Source: an uncultured Blautia sp.
GTDB lineage: Bacteria; Bacillota; Clostridia; Lachnospirales; Lachnospiraceae
Direction: 5' to 3'
DNA length: 7,250 nt
Assembly: GCA_900765525.1 (NCBI GenBank)
Contig: CAAFRY010000295.1
Coordinates: 1-7,250, forward strand
Shown here: piece by piece, positions 6,136-7,250 of the stretch
Layout of the letters: every line of letters begins with the position of its first letter
Numbering within the stretch: position 1 is the stretch's first letter
Position numbers and translations under genes: made by a program
The notes under the pieces: generated by a model
Seen by the model: the letters and a program-made list of their open reading frames with translations, nothing else
Database searches by the model: none
What the model was told of the DNA's origin: nothing

Positions 6136-7250
6136 CTAGAACTGAAAATACAAGAAGGGCTGATACCCCTCAGAAACTGAGGTGATAAAACAGAGAAATA
6201 CACATCCAATCAGGAAAACATATTTTATCCCATTAAACACCAAGGAATGTTGATTCCAATCTGCTAAATATTTCTGTACTTTTTCTCTGCTGAACACCAA
6301 AGTTCCTAAAATCACAACCACCCAAAGGGTAATCAGTCTTGGAGTCAGATAAAACAATCCCGTAAAGGAAATAGGGGTTCCCATACCAAATAGATAACCA
6401 AAAAACTCAAGGAATTCCCTGCAGCCTCCCACATTAAAGGCAATCCAACCTATATTCACAATAAAAAAGGTAACAGCCCACCGCAGAATAACTGGTATTT
6501 TTTCGTACCAGCCCTTTCTCATTAGATACCGTTCTGCTACCACACAGATTCCGTGCATTGCGCCCCAGAAAAAATAAACCCAGGCTGCTCCATGCCAGAT
6601 TCCTGTTGCAAGAAACACCAAAAATAAATTCACATAAACATTTCCTTTTCTGCTGCCTCCCAGAGGAAAATACAAATATTCCCGGAACCAAGCTCCCAAA
6701 GAAATATGCCATCTTCTCCAAAACTCTGTTATAGAGGTGCTGAGATAAGGAAAATTAAAATTCTCTTTAAATTCAAAGCCCATCATGGCGGCCATACCAA
6801 TAGCCATATCGGAATATCCGGAAAAATCCATGTAAAGGCTAATGCTGTAGGACAAAAGGGCAACCCACGCTGTCCCTGCATCCAGTCCCATACCCATACT
6901 ATAAAAAATACCGCCGGAGGTCTGGCTTAGAATATCGGCAATCAATACCTTCTTAGACAATCCAATAATAAACCGCTCTAATCCGCTCATAAATTTGTCA
7001 AAAGCGATGGTGCGGTACTTCAACTGCGCCTCCATATCCTTATATTTTACGATAGGACCCTGAGAAAGTTTTGGAAAAAAGGAAACATATAAGGCGAAAT
7101 CAAGAAAATTCTTACACGTCTCCGCTTTTCCCTGGTACAAATCCATAAGATAAGAAATACATTGAAAAATAATAAAAGAAATCCCCAAGGGTGCAATAAT
7201 TTCCCAGAGATAAAAATCTCTTTGAAGAATACTGTTATATGTAGTGATGA
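6136..7250 (-). CDS. MBOAT family O-acyltransferase (AlgI/PatA type), N-terminus beyond the right edge
   Basis: A multi-spanning membrane enzyme that should carry acyl (usually acetyl) groups across the membrane for glycan modification. The frame is open to the window edge: 370 residues are visible, and roughly 100 N-terminal residues are missing by comparison with the family. In visible numbering, IIAPLGISF (17-25) is the conserved entry to the core, so the TTG at 7188-7186 is an internal Leu and not a start. DFSGYSDMAIG (141-151), FWRRWHIS (176-183), EYLYFPLGGSRKG (190-202) and GIWHGAAW (216-223) follow; His219 (codon 6594-6592) matches the conserved MBOAT catalytic histidine. Hydrophobic spans lie near 17-38, 47-61, 127-158, 207-237, 253-273, 305-319 and 342-358, and the protein ends YFQF. 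DltB belongs to the same superfamily, but the adjacent SGNH-like gene favours an AlgI/PatA role. Confidence 0.95.
   Translation of the reverse strand, partial: ITTYNSILQRDFYLWEIIAPLGISFIIFQCISYLMDLYQGKAETCKNFLDFALYVSFFPKLSQGPIVKYKDMEAQLKYRTIAFDKFMSGLERFIIGLSKKVLIADILSQTSGGIFYSMGMGLDAGTAWVALLSYSISLYMDFSGYSDMAIGMAAMMGFEFKENFNFPYLSTSITEFWRRWHISLGAWFREYLYFPLGGSRKGNVYVNLFLVFLATGIWHGAAWVYFFWGAMHGICVVAERYLMRKGWYEKIPVILRWAVTFFIVNIGWIAFNVGGCREFLEFFGYLFGMGTPISFTGLFYLTPRLITLWVVVILGTLVFSREKVQKYLADWNQHSLVFNGIKYVFLIGCVFLCFITSVSEGYQPFLYFQF

Noticed and set aside
7186..7188. A TTG start for the MBOAT gene
   Set aside because: The frame continues upstream for 20 more residues to the window edge, and the sequence across the TTG (APLGISF) is conserved MBOAT core, so the codon is an internal Leu and the gene is cut by the edge.
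4784..7250. A Dlt D-alanylation system (DltB/DltD) for teichoic acid
   Set aside because: The MBOAT protein alone could suggest DltB, but the partner has the AlgJ/DHHW layout and no DltA or DltC is visible. The neighbours are glycan-assembly genes.

Overview
The window holds part of a surface- or secreted-polysaccharide biosynthesis locus. Every supported gene lies on the minus strand, so the order of transcription runs from high to low coordinates. Clear AGGAG-type ribosome sites, very short gene spacings, moderate to low G+C and the protein subfamilies (notably the small sugar transferase) point to a Gram-positive Clostridia-type host. A gut Lachnospiraceae-like organism is my best guess, from general resemblance only.

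Layout in transcription order: (1) an AlgI/PatA-type MBOAT membrane O-acyltransferase whose N-terminus lies beyond the right edge (6136-7250); (2) a membrane-anchored SGNH-like protein of the AlgJ/AlgX/DHHW group (4784-6124); (3) a DegT/DnrJ/EryC1 PLP-dependent sugar aminotransferase (3513-4715); (4) a small PglC-like phosphoglycosyl transferase (2811-3509); (5) a 287-bp gap (2524-2810) packed with inverted repeats; (6) a GT-B family 4 glycosyltransferase (1306-2523); (7) a GT-A family 2 glycosyltransferase (234-1304); (8) an AT-rich gap with a possible promoter; (9) the first 26 codons of another gene running off the left edge (1-80).

A working model, which is inference: the aminotransferase makes a UDP-amino-sugar, the phosphoglycosyl transferase loads a sugar phosphate (perhaps that one) onto the lipid carrier at the inner membrane face, and the GT4 and GT2 enzymes extend the chain. 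The MBOAT/SGNH pair then O-acylates the glycan outside the membrane, in the way AlgI works with AlgJ/AlgX on alginate. No flippase, polymerase, sugar 4,6-dehydratase or sugar N-acetyltransferase is visible, so the locus must continue outside the window or draw on genes elsewhere.

The parts most worth a second look are the palindromic intergenic element at about 2617-2743, the altered catalytic motifs and C-terminal extension of the SGNH-like protein, and a drop in G+C over the O-acylation pair. I see no convincing wholly new system; this is a recognisable glycan locus with some unusual details.
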